A DNA stretch of 64,000 nucleotides, from NCBI GenBank assembly GCA_017849585.1, contig JAFIGT010000039.1, positions 124,001 to 188,000 of the forward strand. The letters run 5' to 3'. This stretch comes from Verrucomicrobium sp. (GTDB lineage: Bacteria > Verrucomicrobiota > Verrucomicrobiia > Methylacidiphilales > UBA1321). Of the stretch, positions 8,347 through 16,877 are shown piece by piece. Under the pieces are notes generated by a model. It was not told the DNA's origin. It was given only the letters and a program-made list of their open reading frames with translations, and made no database searches. Both the position numbers and the translations under genes were made by a program. The first letter of the stretch is position 1; each line of letters begins with the position of its first letter.

Positions 8347-11055
8347 TTAGTTTTCGCTAGCGATCACCCCTGCTTGATAGAGAGGGTTTTGGTACTCCAC
8401 TTGATTTAGGATGGGAACCCTTCCTTGATCACATAACACGATCTTACTATTCCGAATGACGCTGAAGATGGGAGGTGGCAGGGTTTGGGCAACGGGCATC
8501 GGTACTTTGAAGGACGTAATGCCTGCCGGGGCGCTCTGGGTATAATGCTGGTTACCGATGTCGATTTGTAACGTGGCGCTGTCTTTTAGGAAGGCCAGAA
8601 CTTCGATCTCGTTGGTGGTGGCGATGCCACCGGCGGTTTGCGCCGTCCATATGCTCCCCTTGACGGGGGTAACATTTGTATGGTGCTTGCGGTAGACGTA
8701 GTAGAGGACATCACGGACAATGGGAGGTTGTTGCCCGGTTTTGAACCATTGGATGTAGTAAGTGTTGAGGTCATAGAAGGCGTAGCCGATGGCGGTGGAG
8801 GGAGCTTGGGCCTGCTCGGTGTAATCGGACCAAGTATCGACGAAGACCCAATCAGAGGAGTCCTGCATGGCGAGATTCCACGTCATGCGGAAAGTGTCGC
8901 TGTTGTGAGATTCCCAATAGATGCAGTTGCGTGTACGGACATCTTGGAAAACAGTTGGTGATATGGCCACGGTGGTGAGGTTGCGGATGCGTGGAACCCA
9001 ACTATATGCGACGGGTGAGCGGGGTCCCCAATCCGCCATTCCATGGCAGAGCGGCGCATAAGCGCTCAGGGTGGAGGTGGGCAGCCCGTTGAATTGTCCG
9101 ATGAGCGCCGTGGGAAATCCGTCTGCAGACAAGTAGGATAAAACCTGGCTCCACCAATTGGTGGTTTGCGAATTAGTACCCCACATGCTCAGAACGGCAC
9201 GCCCATCACTTAATCGCAGAGTTTGGGCATTGGTTAATGCCGCGATCATCGTGGCACTTTCCGCATACTGTTGTGGTGTGTAGCTGTCGGCGTAGATGGC
9301 GGGAATGATCTTAAAATTCGGGTCAACGCGGTGGGCTGCCTCCATCAAGGCAAAAGAGCGTTGATTGAAGGTTGGGCGTCCCCCGCCCAGTGCGGGATTG
9401 GAAAAGAAGTCGACAAAGAATCCATCCAATCCCATTTGAATGGCGAGTCGCACTTCTTCTTCCATGGCCTTGATCAACTCTTCCGTCGCGCTCAGGCCCG
9501 AGACCATGCGTGGACGGGGCAATGGGCGAAAGAGCATTTCGGTGCCTGCTCCCACCCGGTCGGCGGGCGCCATGGATGGATTGAAAAGGGTGCGTGTGTA
9601 CCACGTGAGCCCCGGGTCAGCGCTTGTATAACCAGAGCTATAGATTTCGTAGTAGTAGGCATACACCTTGCGGGTACAGGAGCGTAAGCTGTCGATGGAG
9701 TTTTTGGTGAAGGGAAGCCAGGGGTTTCGACTGGTTTCGACTTCTCCTGCCATGCAGACATTATCCAGCGCCCAACCACCCGTGCGGGACTGAGAGCCGG
9801 CGTTATAAAATCGCAGCGAGCGATAGGCACTCATGCCGGTGGCTGGAGAGAAGGTAATGGTGCCGAGTGAGGTGACGGTTTGGGTGGTGCTGTCTTTCAG
9901 CGAAAGTGTGGCGCTTTGGCTGGTGGTAAAGTCTACAGCCAGATGATACCAACGATCCGTCACGAGGCTTGAGAATGAAGTGGAGGCTCCCCCTGTTGCA
10001 CCTGCGGACAGTAAAGCGGACTCTCCAAGGTGGATGGAGAGGCCACGACCGAGCTCATCGGTAAGTTCGCAAACGAAGTCGAGTCCGTTGCCCGTTTGAA
10101 TGGAGCCAGTTGTCTTGAAATCGAATCCAAGATAGAGACGGCCAGATGGAGGCGAGGCGAAATCATAGGCGATCCCGCACCCCTGGCCCGAGACGGCACT
10201 GGAGTCGGTCATGACCAGGCCTTTTCCACTTACGAGATTGTTGATGAAGGGCGACTCCCCGGATTGTTGCAGGGAGAGGGTAGTTGTGGTTCCGAGCGTG
10301 CCGAGCGTCTTCCACGGGTAGGGAGGTAATTGACCGATGAGGTACTCATCAAAGCGATCCAGTGGCAGCTCCACGCTCGAAGTGAGGGCGCTGCTGCCTT
10401 GTACCTGAATATCGGTAAAGGAGACGGTTTGCGTCGACGCCAAGGTGGCCGTCGCATCGGAAGCGGTAACCCCCAGATAGATGCGGTCGAAGCGGCTGTA
10501 GGTGGTGTCTGTGCCGGTGATGTATGGTTTGCCATTGAGCGTGACTCGCATCATCCCGGCAGCGTTACGAACCCATTCAACAGTCACAAAGTCTGTTGTT
10601 GGGAAGGTGTAGGAGGCGCTGACGGGCAGATAACTGGGGCCGCCGAAAATTCCGGAGTTGCCCATTGCGCCCTGAGCGACGGCGAGTTTGTAGCCGTTGT
10701 ACCCGTTTTGCGAATCGAAGAGTTTGATTTGAAATTGATTGAGACCGGCGGCTTGGACTGTGCTGGAGTTGAAGCGGACCTTGGCTGTGACTTTAAAGGT
10801 GCCGTTGGTAATGGGGGTAATGCTGCTTTGCAACAGATCCCAGCTTCGCAGGCCGGTGGGAGTCGCGTAACAGAGACTACCGGAGGTTGAGATGGTCCAT
10901 GGATAGCTGCTGTTGGCCGGAGTCCATACGGGATTGGCCGTATAGTTACCATCTGCAAAATCATCATGAAATTGAAGAGCGGCATGAAGACCGGCAATCG
11001 CTATCAAACACAAAACCGCAATGGTGCAATAGGACAAGGAACGGCATAATTTCAC
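8347..11055 (-). CDS. Secreted LamG-like/GH71-type endo-1,3-alpha-glucanase
   Basis: A 902-aa exported protein with a signal peptide of about 25 residues (TIAVLCLIAIAGLHAA). Residues ~27-220 are a first LamG-like module and ~228-450 a second. From ~455 a barrel begins with KVYAYYYEIYSSGYT and MGLDGFFVDFFS. The pair D744-Y-T-E747 in TWSDYTEQ matches the D-x-x-E pattern I recall as catalytic in GH71 mutanases, and the following YAFYDLNTYYIQWFKTG is typical of bacterial GH71 annotations. The protein is collinear with two separate products nearby: its first module with 12292-12987 and the rest with 14619-16877. The start is GTG with a good GGAGG six bases upstream. A shared 17-bp operator lies 65 nt upstream. 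The GH71 call is from motif memory, not a search. Confidence 0.8.
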   Translation of the reverse strand: MKLCRSLSYCTIAVLCLIAIAGLHAALQFHDDFADGNYTANPVWTPANSSYPWTISTSGSLCYATPTGLRSWDLLQSSITPITNGTFKVTAKVRFNSSTVQAAGLNQFQIKLFDSQNGYNGYKLAVAQGAMGNSGIFGGPSYLPVSASYTFPTTDFVTVEWVRNAAGMMRVTLNGKPYITGTDTTYSRFDRIYLGVTASDATATLASTQTVSFTDIQVQGSSALTSSVELPLDRFDEYLIGQLPPYPWKTLGTLGTTTTLSLQQSGESPFINNLVSGKGLVMTDSSAVSGQGCGIAYDFASPPSGRLYLGFDFKTTGSIQTGNGLDFVCELTDELGRGLSIHLGESALLSAGATGGASTSFSSLVTDRWYHLAVDFTTSQSATLSLKDSTTQTVTSLGTITFSPATGMSAYRSLRFYNAGSQSRTGGWALDNVCMAGEVETSRNPWLPFTKNSIDSLRSCTRKVYAYYYEIYSSGYTSADPGLTWYTRTLFNPSMAPADRVGAGTEMLFRPLPRPRMVSGLSATEELIKAMEEEVRLAIQMGLDGFFVDFFSNPALGGGRPTFNQRSFALMEAAHRVDPNFKIIPAIYADSYTPQQYAESATMIAALTNAQTLRLSDGRAVLSMWGTNSQTTNWWSQVLSYLSADGFPTALIGQFNGLPTSTLSAYAPLCHGMADWGPRSPVAYSWVPRIRNLTTVAISPTVFQDVRTRNCIYWESHNSDTFRMTWNLAMQDSSDWVFVDTWSDYTEQAQAPSTAIGYAFYDLNTYYIQWFKTGQQPPIVRDVLYYVYRKHHTNVTPVKGSIWTAQTAGGIATTNEIEVLAFLKDSATLQIDIGNQHYTQSAPAGITSFKVPMPVAQTLPPPIFSVIRNSKIVLCDQGRVPILNQVEYQNPLYQAGVIASEN

Positions 11056-11077
11056 GAGAGCCTCCAGGATTAGTTTC

Positions 11078-11098
11078 TTGCGATAGTAATAATCGCAA
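11078..11098 (-). promoter_or_regulatory. Leader stem-loop before the GH71 gene
   Basis: TTGCGAT (11078-11084) and ATCGCAA (11092-11098) form a 7-bp stem with a 7-base loop. It lies between the operator at 11120 and the Shine-Dalgarno GGAGG (complement of 11061-11065). It may stabilise the mRNA or mark a second protein-binding site. Confidence 0.3.
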
Positions 11099-11119
11099 AA
11101 ACTATTCCGAGAGATTTGA

Positions 11120-11136
11120 GGTCGAACAGTTCGACA
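11120..11136. promoter_or_regulatory. LacI-type operator, copy 2
   Basis: GGTCGAACAGTTCGACA differs from the consensus palindrome TGTCGAACAGTTCGACA only in the first base. It sits between the end of the LacI gene (11152) and the GH71 start (11055), so it is positioned to repress the GH71 gene independently of the regulator gene. Confidence 0.75.
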
Positions 11137-11151
11137 TCTGGCGCTACGCTA

Positions 11152-12213
11152 TTACGACCGCAGATCACGCACAGTACGGCCCATTTGCCAGACGCTCTCC
11201 AAGGTGATGCCTTGTTGAAAGGATGGGACGGAATTCTCGCGGCGCAAGATTTGGCTGATAAGGGCGTCGACAGCGGCCATGCCTTCGGTGTTATGGCGTT
11301 GGTTCATGCCAGCCATGCCTTCGGTTTCAGGACCGAGGTCGATAAAAGCGACGCCCATGTCTTCCGGAACGCGGATACCCATCTCCACAATCCAATCGTA
11401 AACGTAACGATTGAGGCAGGCGCAGGCGTCCGGCTTGTAATGATCCAACCACTTTTGCAACGCGCGATGATTTTCTTCCGGAGTTGGTCCTCCGAACTGG
11501 CGTTTCATATAGAGAGTCGGGACAGTACTGCTGCCTGGGGTATGACTCGCATGGAATCCTGTGGCAAAACGGCGTTCAAGTTTTTCATCCAGCCAACGGT
11601 CGATGATGAATCCAATACGTTTGTATCCCAGTTGCCGAAGTTTATTGCCCAATTGAAACCCCGTGGCGTAGTGATCATTGACCGCGAAGGTTAACGAAGG
11701 TTGGCGTGGTCGAACCCCAATGACTACGGAAGGAAAATGATTCCAGAGCAAACCTTCGGGATCGAGTTCAGAAATGGTATTCTCTTGGACAATGGGGTAG
11801 AAGATGAGACCCTGAATGTTGCGCGCATGTAAAATATTGGAGAGGCGGTTAATGCTAAATGCCGGGTCGTACAACCAGAAAGTGTCGATCGCGTAGCCGA
11901 GCTGGCTGGCTCGCGCTTCGACGCCGAGGCAAGTGGTATCGACGCTATAAAGTCGGTTGCGTACATGCAGTTCGGTCGTACAATTAATCAAGGCCAGAGT
12001 GGCCACGTAATGTTCTTTGCGCGAGTTGCGCAGCTCATACATCAAGCGCGAAACAAGGGGATTGGTCTGATATCCCATCGTTTGAGCAATCGTTTGGATC
12101 CGCTTTCTCTCCGTCTTTGAAATTCTCGGGTGATTGCGTAAGGCCATGGAAACAGTTGACTTAGCTACGCCGGCGGCCTTGGCAATTTCGGACATGGAGA
12201 CTGTTTTGCTCAT
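11152..12213 (-). CDS. LacI-family transcriptional regulator
   Basis: About 353 aa from the ATG at 12213 (the frame also opens at 12249, but MSKTVSMSEIAKAAGV is the natural N-terminus). Residues ~5-55 form the LacI helix-turn-helix and hinge: SMSEIAKAAGVAKSTVSMALRNHPRISKTERKRI and AQTMGYQTNPLVSRLM. A periplasmic-binding-protein-like effector domain follows (NHYATGFQLGNKLRQLGYKRIGFI; DACACLNRYVYDWIVEMGIRVPEDMGVAFIDL). It probably senses an alpha-glucan-derived sugar and represses the flanking GH71 genes. A copy of the shared 17-bp palindrome begins two bases upstream of its start codon, which implies autoregulation and control of the divergent plus-strand operon. Confidence 0.93.
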   Translation of the reverse strand: MSKTVSMSEIAKAAGVAKSTVSMALRNHPRISKTERKRIQTIAQTMGYQTNPLVSRLMYELRNSRKEHYVATLALINCTTELHVRNRLYSVDTTCLGVEARASQLGYAIDTFWLYDPAFSINRLSNILHARNIQGLIFYPIVQENTISELDPEGLLWNHFPSVVIGVRPRQPSLTFAVNDHYATGFQLGNKLRQLGYKRIGFIIDRWLDEKLERRFATGFHASHTPGSSTVPTLYMKRQFGGPTPEENHRALQKWLDHYKPDACACLNRYVYDWIVEMGIRVPEDMGVAFIDLGPETEGMAGMNQRHNTEGMAAVDALISQILRRENSVPSFQQGITLESVWQMGRTVRDLRS

Positions 12214-12214
12214 G

Positions 12215-12231
12215 CGCTGAACTGTTCGACA
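12215..12231. promoter_or_regulatory. LacI-type operator, copy 3 (divergent promoter region)
   Basis: CGCTGAACTGTTCGACA keeps a perfect right half (GTTCGACA) and the inner left GAAC of the palindrome seen at 8283 and 11120. It lies in the 78-bp gap between the LacI start (12213) and the plus-strand operon (12292). Confidence 0.65.
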
Positions 12232-12240
12232 GATAGTTAG

Positions 12241-12269
12241 TTGCCGCACCGGTCAATGGCAAGCATAAT
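12241..12269 (+). promoter_or_regulatory. Candidate sigma-70-type promoter of the plus-strand glucan operon
   Basis: TTGCCG (12241-12246) and CATAAT (12264-12269) are separated by 17 bases. They lie just downstream of operator copy 3 and 23 bases before the ATG at 12292. Each box has mismatches to consensus, so this is tentative. Confidence 0.35.
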
Positions 12270-12291
12270 CATTGTAGTTAAAGAAACACGA

Positions 12292-12987
12292 ATGCTTATG
12301 TGGAGAATTCAATCGATAGCATCTGTTTGTCTGAGCCTATTTCTAATGCCAGCGATGGCCTGCGCTGAGGAGTATTTCAGCGATGACTTTCGCGACGGCA
12401 ACTGCACTCACAATCCGGCATGGACAGCGCGCAAACCGTCCAATCCCTGGAAAGTCGTCGAAGATATGGGGCATCATTCCGTGGTGGCGAGTGGACTCAT
12501 GAGTTGGGATGTCCTGACCTGTGAGCGATTCCCCGCGCCAATTACCGGTGGAGCCTTCGAGCTGGAATTCAAGGTCCGCTTCAACTCTGCTGAAGTCCAT
12601 CCGGCGGGCCTCAATCAATTTGAAGTGTATCTGACAGACTCCGCCCAAAAGAATGGAGCGGGTTACCGCTTCTCACTCGCGCAAGGTTCGACCGCTAACT
12701 CCGTGTTGCGAAAAAAAACAGCGGAGGGCTACGAGATCATCGGCTACATGCGAACGAAGTACACCTTCCCCACGGATGACTACGTAGTGATCACCTGGTC
12801 GCGTACTTCGGATGGGGCCATGACCGTGTGCATTAACGGCAATCCTTATCTCCGTGCCACAGACACCACGTATGATCGGTTCGACACGCTTGGGATTGGC
12901 ACGGTACTGGGCGGCAAAGACTCGCCTGGCACCCCATCTCCCTTCGTTATTTTTTTCACGGATTTTCGGATTAAATCATTGCCTTGA
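12292..12987 (+). CDS. Secreted single-domain LamG-like protein
   Basis: A 231-aa protein from the ATG at 12292, beginning MLMWRIQSIASVCLSLFLMP with a signal peptide ending near ACAEE. The mature part is one concanavalin/LamG-like module. It is collinear with residues ~27-220 of the 902-aa GH71 protein at 8347-11055: DFRDGNCTHNPAW versus DFADGNYTANPVW, AGLNQFEVYL versus AGLNQFQIKL, and DTTYDRF versus DTTYSRF. So it looks like the detached carbohydrate-binding half of that enzyme. First gene of a probable operon running to 22024. Binding to alpha-glucan is inferred. Confidence 0.8.
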   Translation: MLMWRIQSIASVCLSLFLMPAMACAEEYFSDDFRDGNCTHNPAWTARKPSNPWKVVEDMGHHSVVASGLMSWDVLTCERFPAPITGGAFELEFKVRFNSAEVHPAGLNQFEVYLTDSAQKNGAGYRFSLAQGSTANSVLRKKTAEGYEIIGYMRTKYTFPTDDYVVITWSRTSDGAMTVCINGNPYLRATDTTYDRFDTLGIGTVLGGKDSPGTPSPFVIFFTDFRIKSLP

Positions 12988-13041
12988 ATGAGCTTGGAGA
13001 ATTTTACCGAACTCAACAAAACCCACAAACCTACTCAACCT

Positions 13042-13848
13042 ATGGAAAAAAGAATCGATAATAGAAGCGTACCGCACTGGGCACTTGCGGTAATGACGGT
13101 GGCTTTGATGTGCCTAACCACTGCAGAGGCGCAAGTGATCTACTCGGCTACCTACAGTAATACGACAGGAAGCAATCAATCTGTCAGTTCGTTGGGAGCA
13201 GGGTGGGCATCCTATTATGGCTCGGCTGGCACAGTTACGACGACAGCTAACTGGGCGGCCCTACTAACCAGCGCGTCGGGCACGGGTGACTTGTCGTTAG
13301 GGTATGCGCGAATGAACATGGGAACGTACAATGCAACAACGTCAACCACGGATCGCTTTTCTATCGTACAGACTGGATTGAGTCTGGATCTTGGCAATGG
13401 CGCTACAATCTCGTGGGATGCGACGGCGCAGGTGATCTATACCCGTGTGCAGGTCCTTATCCAGTTAAACAACAGTGATTGGTATGTATCGAACACGGTC
13501 TTTCAACCAACCAATCAAGGATTGAACTGGAATAATTCCACGCCGTCCATTTACCGGGAATCTCTGACGTTCTCCACCGCAGCCGCAGGCTGGTCAGCAT
13601 TTAGTCTCGTGGGTGGCAATTCAATGGCGATTGGCTCGACTCTTGCCAGCGACCTGCCATCGAGCACGGTTACAGGGATTGGTCTCTATGCCTATAATAC
13701 CAATACCGCTGGTGGCACGGCGCTCTTTCTTGATACCCTGACGGTGAGTGTGCCTGAACCAGCGACTACTGCATTATTCGTCATGGCAGGTTGCATCTTG
13801 CTCGCGGCCTTTCGTGTGAAGCGGTCTAATGTGGCTATCATCGACTAA
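13042..13848 (+). CDS. PEP-CTERM-sorted secreted protein
   Basis: About 268 aa from the ATG at 13042; the frame extends upstream to 12988 but MEKRIDNRSVPHWALAVMTV is the natural start. A signal peptide (LAVMTVALMCLTTAEA) precedes an Asn/Thr/Ser-rich beta-type body. The C-terminus has the sorting tail VPEPATTALFVMAGCILLAAF followed by RVKRS, interrupted here to show the parts: Pro-Glu-Pro motif, hydrophobic helix, basic end. Such tails are processed by exosortase/archaeosortase-type enzymes; no sorting enzyme lies in this window. The body is related to the protein at 29770-30543 (VQVLIQLNNSDWYVS versus VRLLVQSGGNWYTT). Probably a surface or matrix protein of the glucan locus. Confidence 0.85.
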   Translation: MEKRIDNRSVPHWALAVMTVALMCLTTAEAQVIYSATYSNTTGSNQSVSSLGAGWASYYGSAGTVTTTANWAALLTSASGTGDLSLGYARMNMGTYNATTSTTDRFSIVQTGLSLDLGNGATISWDATAQVIYTRVQVLIQLNNSDWYVSNTVFQPTNQGLNWNNSTPSIYRESLTFSTAAAGWSAFSLVGGNSMAIGSTLASDLPSSTVTGIGLYAYNTNTAGGTALFLDTLTVSVPEPATTALFVMAGCILLAAFRVKRSNVAIID

Positions 13849-13860
13849 ATTTTCACGGCC

Positions 13861-14586
13861 ATGAATTCGCGCACCCAACAAGCATTTAGTTTGGTTGAGC
13901 TACTTGTTGCCGTGGCGATTGTGGCCGGGTTGGTTGCCTTGCTTGTCCCGACATTGAAAAATGCTCGGGACAAGGCTGACAGCGCGCGCTGTAGCGCCAA
14001 TCTCGGCAGCGTCTATACCGCAATGATGTCCTATGTAGCAGACAATGATGGATTTCTACCCGCCGTGAGCCCCAATAACAACGGCAAGGGAGATTGGATA
14101 CCTGAGCTCATTCCCTATTTCTCCAACTACAGCAACGATTTTAAAAATCTGGCATACGCACCCAAAATTATGATCTGCCCGACACAACAGCGACGGATCA
14201 AAACACGCTACGGCTACACTTCCACGCATACTTTCGCGATGAATTTCACGCTTGGGCCCAATTCCAAGCCCACGGTCAAAAATAAAAGGAGATTTGTTTC
14301 CTTGCCGCAACCCTCCAACACCATCATGGTGACGGAAGCGGGCTACTCTCAAGGAACTTCCATTGACTGTCTGCAGCCATACTATGTTGTCCAGTCTGCA
14401 ACCTATATGGGACAATATCTGGGAGGTGTCCACGGCGGAGCCAATAACATCCTGTGGTGCGACGGTCACATCTCGGCCTTTGCAGACGTGAAACAGCTTA
14501 ATCCCTCGGGGACGGATAGCGGCTACGGGGTTGGTGGCAGTAAAGATCTCTACTGGTCTCCTCAGTACGACTCCAGCAACTGGTAA
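13861..14586 (+). CDS. Pseudopilin-like protein with H-X9-DG motif
   Basis: A 241-aa protein with a type IV prepilin N-terminus, QQAFSLVELLVAVAIVAGLV, in which cleavage before Phe and the conserved Glu+5 are recognisable. The C-terminal part has H-G-G-A-N-N-I-L-W-C-D-G, the H-X9-DG motif of the large pseudopilin family of Planctomycetes, Verrucomicrobia and Lentisphaerae. Such proteins are made in many copies by these bacteria and their role is poorly known. It starts 12 nt after the PEP-CTERM gene, so the two are almost certainly co-transcribed. A second pseudopilin follows the PEP-CTERM gene of the next locus (24632-25345) in the same order. Confidence 0.88.
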   Translation: MNSRTQQAFSLVELLVAVAIVAGLVALLVPTLKNARDKADSARCSANLGSVYTAMMSYVADNDGFLPAVSPNNNGKGDWIPELIPYFSNYSNDFKNLAYAPKIMICPTQQRRIKTRYGYTSTHTFAMNFTLGPNSKPTVKNKRRFVSLPQPSNTIMVTEAGYSQGTSIDCLQPYYVVQSATYMGQYLGGVHGGANNILWCDGHISAFADVKQLNPSGTDSGYGVGGSKDLYWSPQYDSSNW

Positions 14587-14618
14587 AGTTGTTTTAGCTC
14601 AAGGAACTCGCTGTATAT

Positions 14619-16877
14619 ATGTACTGTGTCTATTATTTTTTTAGGCGTATCGCGCTCAAGAGCCTGGTCATTGCTCTTATAACCGCATCGCTCTCTGCTC
14701 AGGAAGAACCGACTAGCGTCGAAAATCTTCCACTAGAGCGCTTTGACCAATATCTTTCAGGCACCATTCCACCCTTGCCGTGGAAAGCCATGGGGCGATT
14801 CACAGACGAGGTAACACTTTCACTTCAAGCTACGGCTGAGTCACCATTCATAGGCAATAAAACCACTGGAAAAGGGTTGTCTCTGGCTGACAACAGTGCG
14901 AGTGAAGGTGAAGGAAGTGGAATTTCCTATCATTTCACCCCACCACCTCCCGGACGACTCTACCTTGGTTTTGATTTTGCCTATACAGGTGCGCTTGATT
15001 TCTCCTGCGAACTCGTGGATGAGACGGGGCATGGGCTGCACATTGATCTTGGAAAAAATAATGCGCTGGCCATACGAAAATCCGTCCCTCCCGCGCTTAC
15101 CAAGCCTGGCATCGTAGATCGGTTGAAAAACTGGATTAGCCAGGGATCGGAAGAAAAGTTAACGCCGAATAGCGAAACTCTATGCAGCCTAGAGCAGGGG
15201 AAGTGGTATCACGTGACATTGGAACTATCTGCGACCAATGAAATAATAATAACACTCTGTACATTTCCAGATAAAAAAAATCCTTCTCGTTATGTAGTGG
15301 CCTCTCTCATTTCTACAAATGCTCGTCCTGTCTTTCGGTGGCTACGTTTTTTTAGCAATGCGGACAGTGAACGTAAAGGTTCATGGAGTCTCGATAATAT
15401 TTGCATGGCTGGGGAAGTGGATGCCTCCAGAGAAGCCTGGTGGCCCTTTCGTCAACTGCCGCAGGAAGAGATGCGGCGTTCTCCGAGAAAGGTCTACGCC
15501 TACTATTACGAAATATACGATACGGGATATTCTGATGTAGATCCGGGGCTGCAGTGGTACACGCGAATGATTTTCAATCCGGAATTGACGCCCAATGCTC
15601 GCAAGCAGTCGGGTACAGAGTTGCTCTACCGTCCGCTGCCACGACCGAGAATGGAGGGGGGGCTATGTAAAGAGGAGATTCTCATCCGAGCGATGGAAGA
15701 GGAAGTGAGGCTAGCCCGGCAAATGGGACTGGATGGATTCCTGCTGGACTTCTTTTCTGAACCGAAACCAAACGGCGGCCAAGTAGTTTTTAATCAGCGT
15801 TCTTTCGCTCTAATGGAAGCGGCTCTGCGTGTGGACCCTCATTTTAAAATCATTCCGGCTATCTACTCTACAATGCCTGACAGTGTGCCAGCGGAACTGA
15901 AAAACAAACCGGACGGGCACGACATGGACCAGAACTATGCGGACACAGAAGTCGTGCGGCGAGCGCTCTCGCATCCAGCCGCCTTGCGACTGGACGACGG
16001 TCGTGTCGTATTCAGCATGTGGGGCTCTGAACGACATACGCCTGGATGGTGGTCAAAAGTAGTGGAACGTTTAAAGCAAAACGGGATTCCGGCCGCTTTT
16101 GTGGGCCAGTTTAATGGATGTTCCAAGGAACTGTTGACGACATTTTCTCCTATATGCCAGGGTATGGCTGATTGGGGGCCTCGCAGTGTCACTAATTATC
16201 ATTGGGTGCCCAAAGTGCGCGATCTCACTTCCATAGTCATTTCGCCCGTAGCCTTCCAAGATGTTCGCACGCGAGAAAATTGTTTCTGGGAATCCAGCAA
16301 TAGCGACGCTTTCCGCTCCATGTGGGAGACCGCAATCAATGATCAATCCGACTGGGTTTTCATTACCACATGGTCTGATTACTCAGAACAAGCGCAAGCG
16401 CCGTCTACCTCCATTGGCTTCATGCCATACGATCTTAATGCCTATTACATTCAATGGTATAAGAGTGGAAAAAGGCCGGAAATTATCCGGGACGTTATCC
16501 ACTATACATATCGGATTCAGCATACGGATGCTGATGTAGGTCGCGGTGTAAAGTGGCGCATGATTAAAGAAGGAACGATCGTCACAGAGCCTCAAAATCA
16601 GATTGAAATGCTCGCCTTTCTAAAGGCGCCTGCCGAATTGCAGATTCAAGTTGGAAATGTGGTTCATACGCATAAGGCATCTGCTGGAATGGCTTCCTTT
16701 AAAGTGCCATTACCTAAAGGGGTGGCGTTAGATCCGCCCATCTTTTCAATTCTACGCGAAAATAGAGTGATCGTAAGGGGGCAGGGCCGCTATTCCATTT
16801 TGGATAAATTTGAATATCCAGATTTGCTTTATCACTCGGGCGTAATTGCCGGAAGTAGTAACTCATCTGGAAAATGA
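14619..16877 (+). CDS. Secreted GH71-type glycoside hydrolase
   Basis: A 752-aa protein with a short signal peptide (SLVIALITASLSAQ). Residues ~30-270 are a LamG-like module and from ~290 a GH71-like barrel (KVYAYYYEIYDTGYSDVDPGL, first 20 residues diagnostic; MGLDGFLLDFFSEP; D587-Y-S-E590). It is a close paralogue of residues ~228-902 of the enzyme at 8347-11055 but lacks the first LamG module, which is a separate gene at 12292. Predicted role: cleavage of alpha-1,3-glucan or a similar alpha-glucan outside the cell. AAGGA lies 13 bases upstream of the ATG. It ends with an ATGA overlap with the next gene. The family call is by motif recall. Confidence 0.8.
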   Translation: MYCVYYFFRRIALKSLVIALITASLSAQEEPTSVENLPLERFDQYLSGTIPPLPWKAMGRFTDEVTLSLQATAESPFIGNKTTGKGLSLADNSASEGEGSGISYHFTPPPPGRLYLGFDFAYTGALDFSCELVDETGHGLHIDLGKNNALAIRKSVPPALTKPGIVDRLKNWISQGSEEKLTPNSETLCSLEQGKWYHVTLELSATNEIIITLCTFPDKKNPSRYVVASLISTNARPVFRWLRFFSNADSERKGSWSLDNICMAGEVDASREAWWPFRQLPQEEMRRSPRKVYAYYYEIYDTGYSDVDPGLQWYTRMIFNPELTPNARKQSGTELLYRPLPRPRMEGGLCKEEILIRAMEEEVRLARQMGLDGFLLDFFSEPKPNGGQVVFNQRSFALMEAALRVDPHFKIIPAIYSTMPDSVPAELKNKPDGHDMDQNYADTEVVRRALSHPAALRLDDGRVVFSMWGSERHTPGWWSKVVERLKQNGIPAAFVGQFNGCSKELLTTFSPICQGMADWGPRSVTNYHWVPKVRDLTSIVISPVAFQDVRTRENCFWESSNSDAFRSMWETAINDQSDWVFITTWSDYSEQAQAPSTSIGFMPYDLNAYYIQWYKSGKRPEIIRDVIHYTYRIQHTDADVGRGVKWRMIKEGTIVTEPQNQIEMLAFLKAPAELQIQVGNVVHTHKASAGMASFKVPLPKGVALDPPIFSILRENRVIVRGQGRYSILDKFEYPDLLYHSGVIAGSSNSSGK

